DNA from: Chromobotia macracanthus
Taxonomy: Eukaryota; Chordata; Actinopteri; Cypriniformes; Botiidae
Length of the DNA: 64,000 nt
NCBI GenBank assembly: GCA_036877525.1
Contig: JAZGTH010000087.1
Location: 4,162,001-4,226,000 of the forward strand
Direction of reading: 5' to 3'
The translations under genes and the position numbers were made by a program. Positions 1-12,484 of this stretch are shown here, piece by piece. Under the pieces are notes generated by a model. The model was given only the letters and a program-made list of their open reading frames with translations, searched no databases and had not been told where the DNA came from. Position 1 is the first letter of the stretch. Every line of letters starts with the position of its first letter.

Positions 1-1373
1 AGCTATATAAATTCCTGTCATTTCTAAAACTTGGTCAAACTCACTTAAACGTTTTTAATCATTGTCATGTAATTTACAGAAAACCTAAAAAGAAATTACA
101 GAAAGAGTCCTGGTATCATTCACTGGCGGTGATTATATTCATTTTAAAGCTTTAAAAGACAAAGTGTAACTTTAACCGGACAATGAGACATAAACAGCCA
201 ACATTTGTTGAGACAGGATATGACATCATTTTGAGCATGATCACTGAGGGGGTAGTATGAGATGGAATTTAGGCCAAGCCAGAACAATATTTAACAAATG
301 TGTTAAATTTCTACTGATGCAAGAAATGCTTGCCTGAAGGGACCATCTGTATTCCCCTTGCAGCCCACAGATGAGCTGACAGAGATCAAAGTTCAAGTTT
401 AGGTTGTTCTGACTCTGGTGCCATCTCCCTTCCATATCATCCATCTGGTCTGGAAATAGACTTGATCCTGCTACCTACAGTGCCCTTGGGGAAATGAAAG
501 ACAGAAAGACTGAGAGTAGCATACCATTTAATGCCATGCAATGCAGCAATTACATCTGCTTCTATGGTTTAATTTAATGGTTTAATTAATGCAGCCTAAC
601 AATTCTTTAACAGACCAGAGCCATAAAACCATAGTACTGTATGTTAGATCATGAATGAGGAGACATATATATATATATATATCTCAATCTATAAACCAGG
701 TCCATCCTAACCTGTTCTTCTTCTGCTTTGATCTGCAACTCGAAATGCACCGTCTAGCTACTGTGTAGGTACATTAAATTGCAATGCCATATAGGTACAG
801 GTTTCACACGGGTTTCATCCTGCCGTGACGCTAATGTTAGATCATGTTAGAGGTTTTTATTAAAGACACTTACTGTTCAAGTGTCAGCTTAGATTAAATA
901 CACAGAAATGACAATTACATATATCTCTCTGCCTGCTCAAGCATTTGCCATACCAGATTCCCAGGTGTACCATGTCTTGTTTATCATTTCTTAACAGAAA
1001 CATAGGAGGTAGTTCAGTCTTGCATAAAGCTTTGATTATATGTTACACAGCATGAAAAAATGGAAATTTATGTCCCCACATATGTGTAGGCTAGATTAAA
1101 GAGTTTATAGATTTATACTGACAGAGTGTCTGCCTCTCGGACAGTGCTGGCAAGACTGTTGCAGAGTTTGGGCACTAAATAGTAAAATGATTTGCCATCC
1201 CCCCATGATTTTTAAATTCTAGGTATTGTTAACAGGCTGGAATTTCAGTGAACTTGGTACAGGCCACTAGGCCCAATTTCCCTCTTTTTCTTTACCTGTT
1301 CTTTCTTTCTGCCTCAACCTCTATTATTTGTCTTTGTAAAGATAATACATATCATATACACTGATTATAGTTA
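1..1373. other. Intergenic, no gene seen
   Basis: AT-rich, unique-looking sequence. The only structure noted is an (AT)9 microsatellite at 665-682. ORFs here are short and unlike known proteins. Confidence 0.5.
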
Positions 1374-1378
1374 ATTGT

Positions 1379-1432
1379 ATGTTATTTACCATTTCATGCA
1401 TCCTCATTTGGGTATTGATTCATTGGTAATAT
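1379..1432. repeat. Left arm of a 54-bp inverted repeat
   Basis: The segment beginning ATGTTATTTACCATTTCATG reappears as its reverse complement at 2893-2946, with about two mismatches over 54 bases. The spacer of about 1.46 kb contains a LINE 3' end. It could be the termini of a DNA element or two dispersed copies of one repeat in opposite orientation. Confidence 0.8.
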
Positions 1433-1699
1433 TTAAAAGCTACCTATTGCAATACAATATAGTCATCAAGGCTCTCCCACATATTTCTGTTGTTGGTATA
1501 AGTAGAAGAAGGGTGAAAATTAAAAAGAAAATACAGTTTTATACCAACGTTTTCTAGTCATTTTGGTGTTTCTACAGCTAGAACCACTGTAGTGAAACTA
1601 TCCTTACAATATCATCAGGAGCTGTAGGGATTAATTTTGTGTTGCCTGAATCTGCTTGTAATACCTTCTTCAAAGGGCACACAATCACTTGTTAGCACG

Positions 1700-2018
1700 T
1701 TCATCTTCACAATCCCTCGCTGGTGGAATGATCTTCCAAACTGTTCAGTCTGCTGCATCCCTCACTATATTTAACAGCTAAAAACCTGTTTCTTCCACAA
1801 ATACCTGACATAAGTATAAACCAAAAAAAAAATCTTTGACCCTTTCTCCTCTCTCTCAACAGATATCGTCTCTATCAAGCATTGAAATGTTGAAATCTTG
1901 GTAACTGTAACTGTGTATAGCTGACGTTATTGCCTTCTTATGATTTATCGCTTCATTGTTTTCCTCACCTTGTAAGTCGCTTTGGATAAAAGACTCTGCT
2001 AAATGCCTAAATGTAAAT
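1700..2018 (+). mobile_element. L2-like LINE 3' end
   Basis: The plus strand carries the degraded end of a LINE reverse-transcriptase ORF (a WWNDLP-like motif near 1720). After about 230 bp comes the conserved tail TAAGTCGCTTTGGATAAAAG at about 1973-1992, then the CTGCTAAATG and AAATGTAAATG ending. The same tail is shared by the SINEs in this window. Confidence 0.65.
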
Positions 2019-2825
2019 GCTTTTTGAATCTCAAAGACATGGCACCTGTGGACTTGATGAGCATTTTATTACCAATTAATGAGAGTAAGTAAATTAACAG
2101 CAAATTAAATTCTGGATGGCCTTTCCCTTTAGGAATTATGGTTTAAATCAGGCCAGACTATTTGATGCATTATTTAAAATAATTAGGAAGTAACAATAAC
2201 ATTGGGCTGATCTGGAGCTTATTCAATAGCCCTACATCGTGACCCACTGGAAAGTATGTTGACTAGATGGCTCTGTCGACTTTTTTTGTTCTAGTTACTG
2301 GAAATTCTGGAACATGAAGATGCCAGGCTCTATTATAATAAATCATAATATAGAGGACTTCAAATCAAGGGGCATGGATTACCGATAATATGTAAAATGT
2401 TGTAAATTATGTTCAGTTTTTTGCACAGACTGATCATTTTGCTTCATAAGACTTTAAAGTATCATAATGATTCAGCTCAAAATCTTTACGTTTCTGTTGA
2501 AGAGAAATGTCACTAATATTATGGATTGCCTAAGCAATTAACAGCAATTTTTTATTTTTGTGTGAACTATTTCTTTAATGTAAAGATTAATGACTAGATC
2601 AAAACTTGTTATAGACTAGACATCAAGACTAGATTGTCATGCCTTATCAGGTGGTTGCCCTTCAAGTTTATTACAAAAACTGCAATTGGTTCAGTTTTTA
2701 CAAGAACCAAAAAGTATGAAAGTATGGCCATATTAGTCCAGTTCAATCAACACCTCAACCAGATCCTCAAAACATACGTGAGTTATTTGCATTATCATTC
2801 TTAATGCACTAGAAAAAGCGATGGA

Positions 2826-2941
2826 AATATTATGAGATGGACTTCTTTAATAAACTTTTAATTATTTATCTTTTATTCTTTTAATTACCTGTATATTACC
2901 AATGAATCAATACCCAAATGAAGATGCATGAAATAGTAAAT

Positions 2942-2979
<38 letters not shown>

Positions 2980-3440
2980 CATACACATCTCAAATGTGCC
3001 AGGTTGCCTGCTACCTGTATAATATTATGGCTTAGTTAGCTTCTACAAGCAGTATTCATTGCGGATGTGTTAAGGTAATGTGCCAGAGAAAAACTTACAC
3101 CATTAAAGTTTTAGTTCCTTGCCACTGTCACCTTTGGCTTGCTCACTGGGAGACTGCTGACATTACGTTTAAGGTTTTATATTTTGTTAAAGCTGCAATC
3201 CATAAATGTTTAGATCAGAAATTAACATAAATAATTTATTGAGCATGTTCATGACAGATCAGTGCTCAAAATTGTGATTTTTTTACCTCTGTGGGTAAAA
3301 AATAATAGCTCATAATTTGAGCTGTGGGGTCCAATTTAATGTGTAATGTGTCAGTTCGGCTTCAGTTAAAGTTTGGCTTCTGGTAAAGTAACCTGCAATG
3401 TTTTGTTTTAAACAGAGATGGCGATTGAAAAGCAGAACTT
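2826..3440 (+). repeat. Composite interspersed repeat, copy 1
   Basis: Begins ATTATGAGATGGACTTCTTT, contains GTGCCAGAGAAAAACTTA and the fish-typical AGTTCCTTGCCACTGTCACC, then passes into a palindromic-element end TTAAAGCTGCAATCCATAAA at about 3189 and its internal part (AATTTGAGCTGTGGGGTCC, CAGAGATGGCGATTGAAAAG). A second copy in the same arrangement is at 9985-10370. Confidence 0.55.
2893..2946. repeat. Right arm of the 54-bp inverted repeat
   Basis: Reverse complement of 1379-1432, directly followed by an (AT)n microsatellite at 2945-2975. Confidence 0.8.
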
Positions 3441-5689
3441 TTGCCTCTGTATCACCTTCTGTGTTGAAACATAAAATAACATGTTAATCAGACACACCAG
3501 CTTAAATTCTGAATCATTATTAAAAGCTGTTGCAAATCCAGGTAAGGTAAGAAGACCGCTTTGATCACTGGTCTGTTTTATGCTTGTTTAATAATTGATA
3601 TTTGTTTTGTGTTTAACCAAAAAACTATAGATTAAAGCTGTATTCTAACAATCTGAATAATACCTTATTGATACATAATCACTTAGTTATAGATGCTAAT
3701 GTACATTTTATGGTTGCAAATTCTTTTATCATTTTATCATTGTCATTCTAATTATGTTCATATCATGTAATTCATTTGTTTTAAATGTTTTATCCTGCAA
3801 ATACAGATATTGAAATGACATCTCTGAAAAAATGCAGATCAGCAGCTGTATATTCAGTAGCCTGGCAATAAAAAAAAAGAAAGTGAAAGTAAGAGTGTTC
3901 TTTAAGGAATCTGAGGTTTAGACTGTGTGCTGAAAACATCACTTGACAAATCTATCTATAGCTTGGTAGTTTAAGGAATTAAGATTTAGTTCTTAGTTTT
4001 GTTTAAGATGGTGTAGCTGGCTGGTCCTAGATGGTCATTAGCTAATCTAAGCAACAATCCAGCTGCAGTGATCAAGCTGATTTATGAAACAGGGTAGCTG
4101 GTCAGACAGAAAATGACCAGCTTGGACAAGCTAGAAACCAGTAACCTGCTGCTTGTGAGCTCGAATACTGTGATAAGAGTAAAGCTTACTAAACAGTGTG
4201 ATTATTGTGCTCTCTCCATAGTTATTGTTATTCTAGCAAAACTTGGTATTCCCATGTAAATGTCTTAGTGGGTTGAATATGATAAAATGTGTGAGCCCAA
4301 GCTTAAGGTGACGATGAAGTATGTGTTATAAACATCTCTGGCCAAGGCCTAAACAGGAAGAAAGGGATGTCACAGGAAATCAGCTGACCCTTGTGGTAGA
4401 AGGCTTCTCAGACATGATAGTTCTTTATTTCATAGGTGAGGTGGGGGCTGGGTAAACAGGAAACCATTTATATCACTTCTGCGAGAATACTGAATCTGTT
4501 GCATTAAGTCTGCATTGGAGTGGAAAGTGTGCCATCACTTATGGTCATTATCAACAGAACAGTCGAGGGAAGCAGAGGATAAAGAACATGCTTTTTTTAA
4601 TTTAGTGTGAAATAACGCCTCGCATGGAATGGAAATTGGACATCCTGTGACGCACATTGCACTGCTAAATGTCCCAAATTTACCAGAGCGGAAAATTAAA
4701 TGTCAGATACGTACCATTGATTATTTACCTTTATGACCTATACTATTTATTTGACTTCACCTCATGCAAAAGCTGGGCAAACCTTTTTGCTGCTTTTAAA
4801 ACATTTATATGTTTTAACAAATTGCATATTTTCTTGATTGTTGATTTGTTTGTATTTATTGCTAATTTGCCTTTACATACTGCTTTGTATTTGTCTCTGT
4901 TCCATCTTGCATGTTACACGTTGTGTTATGTTATACACATCGTAGCCTATACCATGTGGGGGGAGACAATAAATATACTTAGCATCAAAAGCCATATGCT
5001 GCTGAATGTATAATGCTGATATACACTACCAAATGATGTTCATAGGTTATATTTAGTTTACTGGAGAGTGTATATTCTCTAAGGTTTTGAATACTGGTTG
5101 AATAATCTAATGTAGTCTATTACAGTTTTGTCATTTATTATATAGCAATTAAAAAATAAAATGAATGTTATAGAATTCTTTTCATATGTCTAAACAGTCT
5201 TCTGTCACCAAGTCGATCTGCAGCAATCTCCGTCTACTTACAGCACATCAGAAGAACCAAATAAGTGACACGAACTCTATGGTACATCTTAATTGATTCT
5301 CGATTTATTATTGTATGAACAGAGGCTTATATTCCTTGATACATCCTTGAGAACTGGTACAAAGTAATTTAATCAAATAACAGGCAGTTATTGTTTTCAG
5401 TCAGATGTATACAGATGTAGAGGCAGCAAAAGTATGTATAAAGGTTATTCTGAGCAAATAACAGCTCAATATTGCAAACATAAGAGCCAAGTAAGCATTA
5501 ATACTTTACAAAGAACAAACAATGCTTGCATATTATATTTACATGTTATTAAAGCTATAACATAAGGACAGAGAAATAAGTAACATGAACCTGCTGCTTT
5601 TGGATTGGACTGGACTGTTTGTGCTGACCTCAGGAGTCCCATTGTCCCTTTTGTTTTATTGCCATGAATTTGGAATATGCACATACATT
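3441..5689. other. Intergenic, no gene seen
   Basis: AT-rich sequence without recognisable exons. The 114-codon ORF at 4669-5013 is low-complexity hydrophobic translation of AT-rich DNA and matches nothing I know. Confidence 0.5.
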
Positions 5690-5800
5690 ACACACACTGC
5701 AAGTCGTGAACACACACATAGCACTAAGCAGTTATCGCAGCAGCGCCTGGGGAGCAACTGGGGAAATGCCTTACTCAAGGGCACCTCAGTTGATTGGGAC
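5690..5800 (+). repeat. Fish interspersed repeat (GGGAGCAACTGGGG family), copy 1
   Basis: Contains CACACACTGCAAGTCGTGAA, GGGGAGCAACTGGGGAAATG and CTCAAGGGCACCTCAGTTG. The same order of motifs is found at 21060-21305, and a fragment at 15245-15300. Confidence 0.6.
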
Positions 5801-6479
5801 TCGAAAATGTGGGAGTAGTACCCCTTTTGAGGTTTTGGTTTCCAATAAGGGAAACACAATAAAATGTGCAGTACTGTGGTTGTCCAGAGTGACCCCATTT
5901 TCGGGTACTTTCCTGGACATAGACTAAGAATTCTACTAGACTAAAGTGGCCTTTTAAACCACACTGACAGAAATCAGATTCCTCAGTCATAGCAAATTGT
6001 CCTAAACTAGTCAAATTGTCCTAAATTGTGCCCACTGCTCAATTTTATATGCTGATTTCGTGAAGAAATAGTAGCCCACTCTAGGACTAAATTGAGCCTT
6101 AATTAGGCCTTCTAGGAGGAAGGTCTAACTTCAAATTAATGCAGTTTCTCAAAGAAGGCTGCCAAATAACCGTGATTACTACACTTTTACTATAATAAAA
6201 CCATGGTTAATTTTCATAAGGGGTAAGTGACCAGAGTTTGAGTCAGGAGAACCTTTCATTGAGAATCTGAGGATTTACCAGTACTGGGATCTGCCAGTAA
6301 CCCAGCGGTAAATTTTTATTTAGGTATTTATCAGATGCTTTTATCCCTTAGGGAGGCAATAATATGAAAGTGCCTTACAAAGTTATAAAACTTCTGGAAT
6401 TGTTCAAGAGAATTCCTACTGGAAGAGAGAGAGAAAAGGAGTAGAGGAGAAGTTTACATTTTTTTACGACATGTGGACA

Positions 6480-6705
6480 TGTGAACAGGTGTCACAGTGC
6501 AATAGAAGAACCATTTTTGGCTATATGATTCCATAAATCTTAACTTTAAGAGAACCTGTATCACAGAAGATTCTTTGTAGTGGAAAAGTTCTTCAGACTA
6601 CAAAAATAAATGTTTCTTTGACTGAATGGTTCATTGGGGAACCAAAATAGTTCTTGTATGACATCACTGTAAAGAACCTTGTAAGAACCATTATTTATAG
6701 GAGTG
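6480..6705. repeat. GGTTCTT/AAGAACC-rich palindromic repeat, copy 1
   Basis: Repeated AGAACC and GGTTC/GTTCTT motifs on both strands (AGAAGAACCATTTTTGGC, AAGAACCTTGTAAGAACC) indicate a dispersed palindromic fish repeat. A related copy lies at 15750-15830. Confidence 0.5.
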
Positions 6706-7780
6706 TATAGAATATAACAAATAATGCAGTGTGTTACTATAAATGGGAGAAAGTGCAACACTCAACATGGCCACTCTAACAAAGTCATGCCTTCTGATTA
6801 AAAGAATCCATTTTAAAGAGCGCTATGAGTATTGTGAAATACATGCCAACCTTTGTACATGCGCAGTAGCCAGAACAACCTGTAAAATGTGCTTTTAGTG
6901 CAATTTCAAATTGGGAAACAAAACCTTATGGTACAGTTAATCACAGGTTTAATTGTTGGTCAAAAATATGTTTCATTGTGGCTTTAGCAAGTGATTTTAT
7001 AGAAATCACTTTTCCCACATTCATGCAGAGATGGGTCTTAGTCTTGTATGAATGAAATAGTTGCCAAGCTGCCAAATATGGCCACCAGGTGTTTCAGAAA
7101 GCCATATTTTAAAGAACACATAATAAAACAACATTATTTTTCTCATACTGTACATTACGGCAGCACCTCTTTTAACCCTCTCCCTGAAACTTTTCTCTTT
7201 AAAGCCGTCCTTCTAAAACACCCAGTCTGCTCTGATTAATCAGCTGGCCTACTCTGTAATACTACAGCTTGTAATTAAAAGTAGGCCTCCAGGTTTTTGA
7301 GTCATTTTAAGTTACATTTAAGTAATTTTAGGTAAAAATTGTCCAACAGCTAAATAGAAAACTGTGGATTGCAGACATAACATTAGAATTTCTATATATC
7401 TGACTATTCAGTTGAAAACTACTCAAGACAGTAAGAACAACAAACAATCTGCACTGTCAAAGAACAACAAATGGCCTGCTGTTTATGAGCAAAAACATTT
7501 CTCAACAACAAAGTAGGAACTGTCCCATCCTTAAGGTATTAGCATTGTGGGAAACCAGAATTTAACTCTGTATAAATCAGAAATCAGTCATTACAAAAAT
7601 GCAGAGAACATAAATAAGGATGTGGTGTAGTGCTGAAGAATTGTGTTAAAAATAAACTAACCACAGTTATTAATTCCTCCATTGAAGTCCATACAATGAA
7701 GAAGTAACTTTGGAAACTTTAGCTCATCTTTGTTTAAAGGGGATTAAAAATGGAACATAGATGGAAGACTACAAACTTAG
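6706..7780. other. Intergenic, no gene seen
   Basis: Unique-looking AT-rich DNA. I see no exon, RNA gene or clear mobile element. Confidence 0.45.
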
Positions 7781-7784
7781 AGTT

Positions 7785-8790
7785 ATTTTGTGATGCAATT
7801 TCTGATAAAACTGAGACCTGTTGGACCCTGTTCTCACTAAACTATTGTGACAGAATCTATATGTTAATAACTCGTCTCTAACATAAGGATATATTCCAAA
7901 AGCTTTCAAGACAGCAGTTATGAAGGGGAATTAGTAAATTTCAGATCTCATATCTCTTATGTCAAAAACACTGGAATAAGTAATTTCTAGCCAACAGTGT
8001 ACATTCTTGCCTCTTGTTTGCATCTGTTTTCATTGTTATGCCAATGATACCCAGCTTTGCATGTGCTCAAAACTTGGTGATAACCACCATTTTTCTAGAC
8101 TAACAGACTGTATTATTGATATTAAAAATAAATAATTTTTTTAATTTAAATTAAATGCTAACTTTGAATAAGACAGAGGTACTTTTTATTGAACAAAATA
8201 CATCTAAATATAAAAAAATAAAATACAACATTTCTTTACATGATTGTACTGTCATATCATCCTCCATGGTTATGAACCTGGGTGTGATGTTTGATAGCCA
8301 TGTTTGGCTGCTAGTCACATTTCAGATGTGCATCACACAGCATTGTTTTATCTTAGAAATATTTCAAAATTGTGACACATGCTTTCTGCTTCAAATGCCA
8401 AAAAGGTAATTCATGCATATAGATTTCTGTAATTCCTTGCTAGGTGGGTGTGCTGGCTAGTGAATAAGTTTCAGCAGCTAGGGTGTTTATTATCTCAAAG
8501 AAATATGATCATATCAGCACAACTTTATAGCCACAATGGTTGCCTATTAAGTTTTGTATACATTTCACAATTTGCATATAACTTATAACACATTACGTGG
8601 TATACCGCCTCTGTAGTTTTGCAAACTATTATAACTTCATCACATACATTATAGTTAAAAAAATCTGGCCTGTTAATTATTTCTGGAATTTTAAAAACCT
8701 TTAAAAGTGGTAGATTTCCTAAATTTTAAAATAAACTTCCCAGCCTTGTTTGAGATTCAAATGCACTTGATCAGCTTAATTCTAGACTGA
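7785..8790 (+). mobile_element. Degraded L2/Rex-like LINE, reverse-transcriptase fragment
   Basis: Broken plus-strand frames reproduce non-LTR reverse transcriptase. CYANDTQL at about 8038 is a damaged YADD-type active site. LNKTEVLFIEQN at 8158 and MNLGVMFDSHVWL near 8270 follow in the expected order, then a DFCNSLLGG-like stretch near 8425. Stops and frameshifts make it non-functional. Confidence 0.75.
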
Positions 8791-8859
8791 AGATTTTAAG
8801 CTTGCACCATGCAAACTTATTGTCTAAATGTTTATGCTACAGTAGTTAGCTTCACCGAA

Positions 8860-9960
8860 ACCAAATACAAACTTGTTGTACAACTGTCACATTATACCAA
8901 CAAGATGGCACCGCGGATGGACCCACTCCACTCTGTCCCACGTGCAGCTTTGGGGCTCACTGATCACTGTTTAGTTTATCTCATACTGACCTACAGGCAG
9001 AAACTGAAATCAGCTAAACCTGTAATAAGGACTTTTAAAAGATGGACTATTGAAGCAGAGCTTCATTTTACAAGCCTGCTTCGAGTGCACTGAGTGTACT
9101 GGAGTGTTTTTGAAGCTGCAACCACCAATCTGGATGAGCTCACAGATACTGTAACCTCACATGTCAGTTTCTGTGAGGATGTGTGCATCCCTGCCAGGAC
9201 AGTTGTATTATTCAATAATGATAAACCATGCTTTATGGCAAAACAGTTTCGCCACACCAAAGAGGATGCTTACAGGAGTGGGGACAAAATCTTGTATAAC
9301 CATTAGAAAAACAGATTAACAAAGGAGATCAGAATGGCTAAAAGGAGCTACTCTGGAAAGCTGAAAAACAGTCTTCAGTCAACAACCCTGTGTCAGTCTG
9401 GATAGGTCTGAGGAACAGGTCTGAGGAACATGACAAAGTGCAAGACATCACCCCCACGATCTGTGGAGAATCAACAACTGGCAGACAGTCTGAATTAGTT
9501 TTACTGTAGATTTGAAAAACCCAGCCGCACACCCCAAACCCGCTCTGACCTGCACTTCACACCTACACCAACACATCCTGCAGCCTCCCAACTACCAACC
9601 CCCCCCCCACCCCCCCAAATTGGATGTGAGCCAAGTCAGAAACAGAAGACTAAGAAAGCTTCAGGCCCGGATGGTGTCTCACCTGCCCTGGTCTGCCCTG
9701 ACCAGCTGGCCCCAGTCTTCACACAGATATTCAACAGATCTCTGGAACAGTGTAACAGCAGTTCCCCTGCTGCTTCAAACACTCCACTATTATACCAGCC
9801 CCCCCCCCCAAAAAAATACAAAATTACTGGTCTCACTGACTACAGACCCGTTGCTCACATCTGTGGTCATGAAGTAGTTTTAAAGACTGGTGGGACCTCT
9901 ATTCTGCATCAACCAGAAACAATAGGAATCTGTGTCAATGACGCAGTGGGCTGAAACTCC
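8860..9960 (+). mobile_element. Degraded Rex1/CR1-type LINE, endonuclease-RT linker and RT start
   Basis: The plus strand encodes, with stops and frameshifts, LGLTDHCLVYLILTYRQKLK (end of the endonuclease domain), FEAATTNLDELTDTVTSHVS, NNDKPCFMAKQF and AKRSYSGKLKNSL. A proline-rich spacer with a CCCCCCCC tract follows, then a SGPDGVS-like RT motif and TDYRPVA near 9837. The order matches fish LINE polyproteins. It is truncated at both ends. Confidence 0.75.
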
Positions 9961-9984
9961 TTTATCAAAAACAATGAATGTTGT

Positions 9985-10370
9985 TTTATATGTTATGAGA
10001 TGGACTTATATAATAATCTTTTAATAATTCATCCACCCACATAACTGCCTGGTTGACTTCTCTTTTGATTAGTTTCCACAAATAGCATTCATTTGTCTAG
10101 CTGCAGCAGTGTTTTGTTAATGTGCCAGAGAAGAACTGGCCCTCCCGGTTGAGCTTGGTTTTTCCTAAGGTTTTTTCTCATTAGAGTTTTGGTTCCTTGT
10201 CACTCATCTGACGTATTAAAGCAGCAATCTGTAACTTTTACCCTCTCTGTTGCTCTGTTCAAAACATAAAACTAAAGCCAAACTGACATTTCCTAAAAAA
10301 AACTGACCTGACAGCTTAAATCATAAATCATTACATAAACTTACTGTTGTGAATCAGGTTGACCACTTTT
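9985..10370 (+). repeat. Composite interspersed repeat, copy 2
   Basis: TTATGAGATGGACTTATATA, then GTGCCAGAGAAGAACTGGCC, TGGTTTTTCCTAAGGTTTTT and GTTTTGGTTCCTTGTCACTC, ending in the palindromic-element terminus ATTAAAGCAGCAATCTGTAA. Same arrangement as 2826-3440. Confidence 0.55.
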
Positions 10371-11499
10371 TCACTGGCCTGTTATATACCTGGTCATTAA
10401 CTGATGTTTGTTCATTTTTAACCAAAACAAGTTACATTATCTTCTGCTTCTTCCTTTGTAGGTATTGTTGATTTCATTCAAAGGTTATTCACTGGATAAC
10501 ATTCAGATGTAATTTTGAATAATTTAAAATTTATTTCTTGAAATATTTTAAAATCAACTCAGTTATCATATATTCGTTGATCCATTCATCTTCTCATTCA
10601 GAAATTTCAAAGTTAGCAAGTGCATGGGATCTGGTACTTATGAATATGCCTGTTTTAGCATTCATTATTTAACCACATATTAAGACATACTTAACAGTTG
10701 CTGCTTTGCATCAGTACAAAATGTAAATGTAATGTAATTGCAGCTGCAATGTGCTGCAATTATTGGGGTCTAAGCAGGTTCAGAAAAATGGAGAACTAGG
10801 CCTCAGATTAATCATTTTAAAGAACAGATTCTGTGCATAATGTGGAAACAGTTGCTAGCATACGAATGGAATTATTTGTGAGATGTAAGGGAAAAATTCA
10901 TTTGGAGTGTTTGCCTAAATGTAGAACTACAGCCAATACCCATTAAAGTACCAAGACGTTTTATTTGAGAACTTTGCATTCCAGGAAGACTTAGGAGAAA
11001 GTTGTGTAATGTTGACCCATAAAACTTGTCGTGACATAGTTAGATAGATTACAAAAGTCAAGGACATATTATATGACAGTGCAATCGAGACAGTGAGGGC
11101 TTCATTATATTTGACATAATTGTCATTATCTCTCTTACATTTTCAAACAAATAAGAAATTACTGTACTTTCAATTACCAGTACTGATGTTGTGGCTTCAG
11201 TAGTCGATACAAGCAGTAAAAGTTTGTATTCAAGAAGTAGCTCACCTAAAAAAACAAAGATTTCGTCATCATTCAGTTCAATTATTTACATAGTGCTTTT
11301 CACAATATTGCACAATATTTTACAATATATAAAGAAAAAGAAAGAACATGAAAATTATGAAATATATAGAGTACATGGTATTGTTGCAAAAAAGATTTTC
11401 TCATAAGATATGATTTATTTTTAACGTCTATAAGACTGTAGTTGAACCATTATGTTAATGCTTTTTATGCAACATAATCTTTAACTTCATGCTTAAAGT
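10371..11499. other. Intergenic, no gene seen
   Basis: AT-rich sequence without recognisable exon or repeat structure; short ORFs only. Confidence 0.45.
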
Positions 11500-11501
11500 T
11501 C

Positions 11502-12484
11502 TTAACAAAAAATGAATACTTGCAAATAAAACTGAATAGAACCAGATTTCAAAGTGGGTGCGAGACACTGTGACTTGTAGGCCTCTCCTTTTCTCTGTGT
11601 AACCATTAGATGACCATGTGTTGAGCAAAGCTGAAAGTTGGACTCGTCAGAGAAGATGACCTTACTCCAGTCCTCTACGGTCCAATCCTTATGGTCTTTT
11701 GCAAACCTAAGCCTGGTTCTTCTTTGCTTCTCCTTGATGACAGGCTTTTTTCTATCTTTGCACGACTTCAGCCCTGCCTTTAAGAGCCTGTTTTGAACCG
11801 TCCTCACTGTGCACTTCACCCCAGCTGCCTTTTGGCATTCCTTTTGTTGGTGACTTGATGACAACCTACGGTTTATGACTGACATTTGAGTTGGTGGTCA
11901 TCTTATTCAGTGGAGAGTCATTTTCGCCTTCAACCAGCCTGCATTTTTGTTGTCCTGAATGTCTGTAGCTTGACCTTGTTCTTATGAACAGCTGTCTTTG
12001 AAATTTTAAGGATGGAAGCAACCCGACGTTCACTATATCCCTCTTCTAGTAAAGCCAGAATTTAACCCTTCTTCACCTCACTTAACTTGAGGTTCTGCTA
12101 ACCCTGTTTTTGCCAAACAGCTGGTCCTGTTGCAAGAGGATAGTGATGAACACGACCGTGTTTTCTATACTTTACCTCGAAAATAATATTTGATGTAATA
12201 TTAAGTGATCACTTAATCAGTACTTCATTAAGCAGAATGAAATACACCTGTGTTGGTATTCAACAGACACTGCAATGGAATGGCTGCCATAAATGTAAAA
12301 ATTTAATTTAAGTCGAATCCTATTTCTCTATTTCTGTCGTTTTCCACTATACTGTCAAGTATCAAGTATGTCAAGGTGCAAAAATCTCTGTATAAATAAC
12401 ATTAAGGTAACATTCTTGCCAATCAATGCAACACACACAGACTACAGACAAAAAATTAGACAAAAAATTAGACACACCTTTTGC
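11502..12484 (-). pseudogene. Tc1-like transposon remnant with broken transposase
   Basis: On the minus strand, 12150-11890 gives the N-terminal paired-type helix-turn-helix (ILALLEEGYSERRVASILK, then SKTAVHKNKVKLQTF) with several stops. The frame 11885-11502 continues with HQQKECQKAAGVKCTVRTVQ, RLRFAKDHKDWTVEDWSKVI and FSDESNFQL, which contains the first catalytic Asp of the DDE set. The C-terminal half, with the other two acidic residues, is missing. The right end carries a short direct repeat of AGACAAAAAATT near 12447-12470. It cannot encode an active transposase. Confidence 0.85.

Noticed and set aside
4669..5013. 114-codon plus-strand ORF rich in hydrophobic residues
   Set aside because: AT-rich DNA translates to I, F, L, Y and C by composition; no family motif, no supporting splice context.
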